Positions 63,920 through 64,000 of a stretch of 64,000 nt of DNA are shown here, in pieces. The notes under the pieces are model-generated. The model was not told the origin of the DNA, did not search any database, and saw nothing but the letters and a program-made list of their open reading frames with translations. Within the stretch, counting starts at the first letter, position 1; the number at the start of each line of letters is the position of its first letter. Source of the stretch: Chromobotia macracanthus (Eukaryota; Chordata; Actinopteri; Cypriniformes; Botiidae); contig JAZGTH010000071.1 of assembly GCA_036877525.1 (NCBI GenBank), positions 3,730,001-3,794,000 of the forward strand. Direction: 5' to 3'. Made by a program: the position numbers and the translations under genes.

Positions 63920-64000
63920 TCCCAGCTAACAATTTTAGGCTGTAGGAACGTTTTCCTAATGTTTCTAATAGTAAGAAAACTGTTAGAAAGTGAAAAGTTC
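63920..64000. repeat. CCCAGCTAACA element, cut by window end
   Basis: CCCAGCTAACAATTTTAGGC then GGAACGTTTTCCTAATGTTT, the end of the family seen at 34240 (opposite orientation). It continues beyond the window. Confidence 0.85.

Overview
The window is vertebrate nuclear DNA, almost certainly from a teleost fish. The evidence is multi-exon genes with GT-AG introns, TTTATT/AATAAA polyadenylation hexamers, CpG-rich promoters, and dispersed repeats typical of cyprinid genomes (tRNA-headed SINEs, foldback elements that begin CACCCAAAAATGA..., elements ending in CCCAGCTAACA). Cyprinidae is an inference from the repeats; I cannot name the species or say which whole-genome-duplication copy this is.

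Five protein-coding genes were rebuilt exon by exon. In each, the reading phase closes across every junction. They are gpx4 (minus, 4111-5683, a selenoprotein with an in-frame TGA and a SECIS element; first exon not found), polr2e (plus, 6307-7965, 210 aa), arhgap45/hmha1 (minus, 8813-20996, 1143 aa, two alternative first exons), tjp3/ZO-3 (minus, coding 22240-32209, 1269 aa, untranslated first exon near 37.6 kb) and sbno2 (minus, 43290-53993, 1362 aa plus a candidate 20-aa first exon at 59 kb). gpx4 and polr2e are divergent and share one promoter of under 0.7 kb containing a CRE (TGACGTCA). polr2e and arhgap45 converge on their 3' ends.

Layout: 1-3.9 kb holds repeats, one orphan CpG-rich patch and no recognisable gene. 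3.9-8.2 kb holds gpx4 and polr2e. 8.5-21.3 kb is arhgap45 with its CpG promoter. 21.6-37.8 kb is tjp3. 37.9-40.3 kb is a 76-unit, 32-bp minisatellite. 40.8-54 kb is the sbno2 3'UTR and coding exons. 54-64 kb is the sbno2 5' side: simple repeats, no confirmed exon.

The genes are not an operon-like system. They form a conserved-synteny block: human ARHGAP45, POLR2E, GPX4 and SBNO2 are neighbours on 19p13.3, with TJP3 on the same band. Functions differ: membrane lipid peroxide repair (GPX4), transcription (RPB5), Rho-GTPase control with membrane curvature (ARHGAP45), tight-junction scaffolding (ZO-3) and a helicase-like transcriptional co-regulator (SBNO2).

The most unusual structure is inside tjp3. 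The PDZ2-PDZ3 linker is encoded by about 13 tiny exons that alternate between an acidic SESESD type (phase 1 in, 2 out) and a proline/basic type (2 in, 1 out). This looks like repeated duplication of a frame-neutral exon pair.
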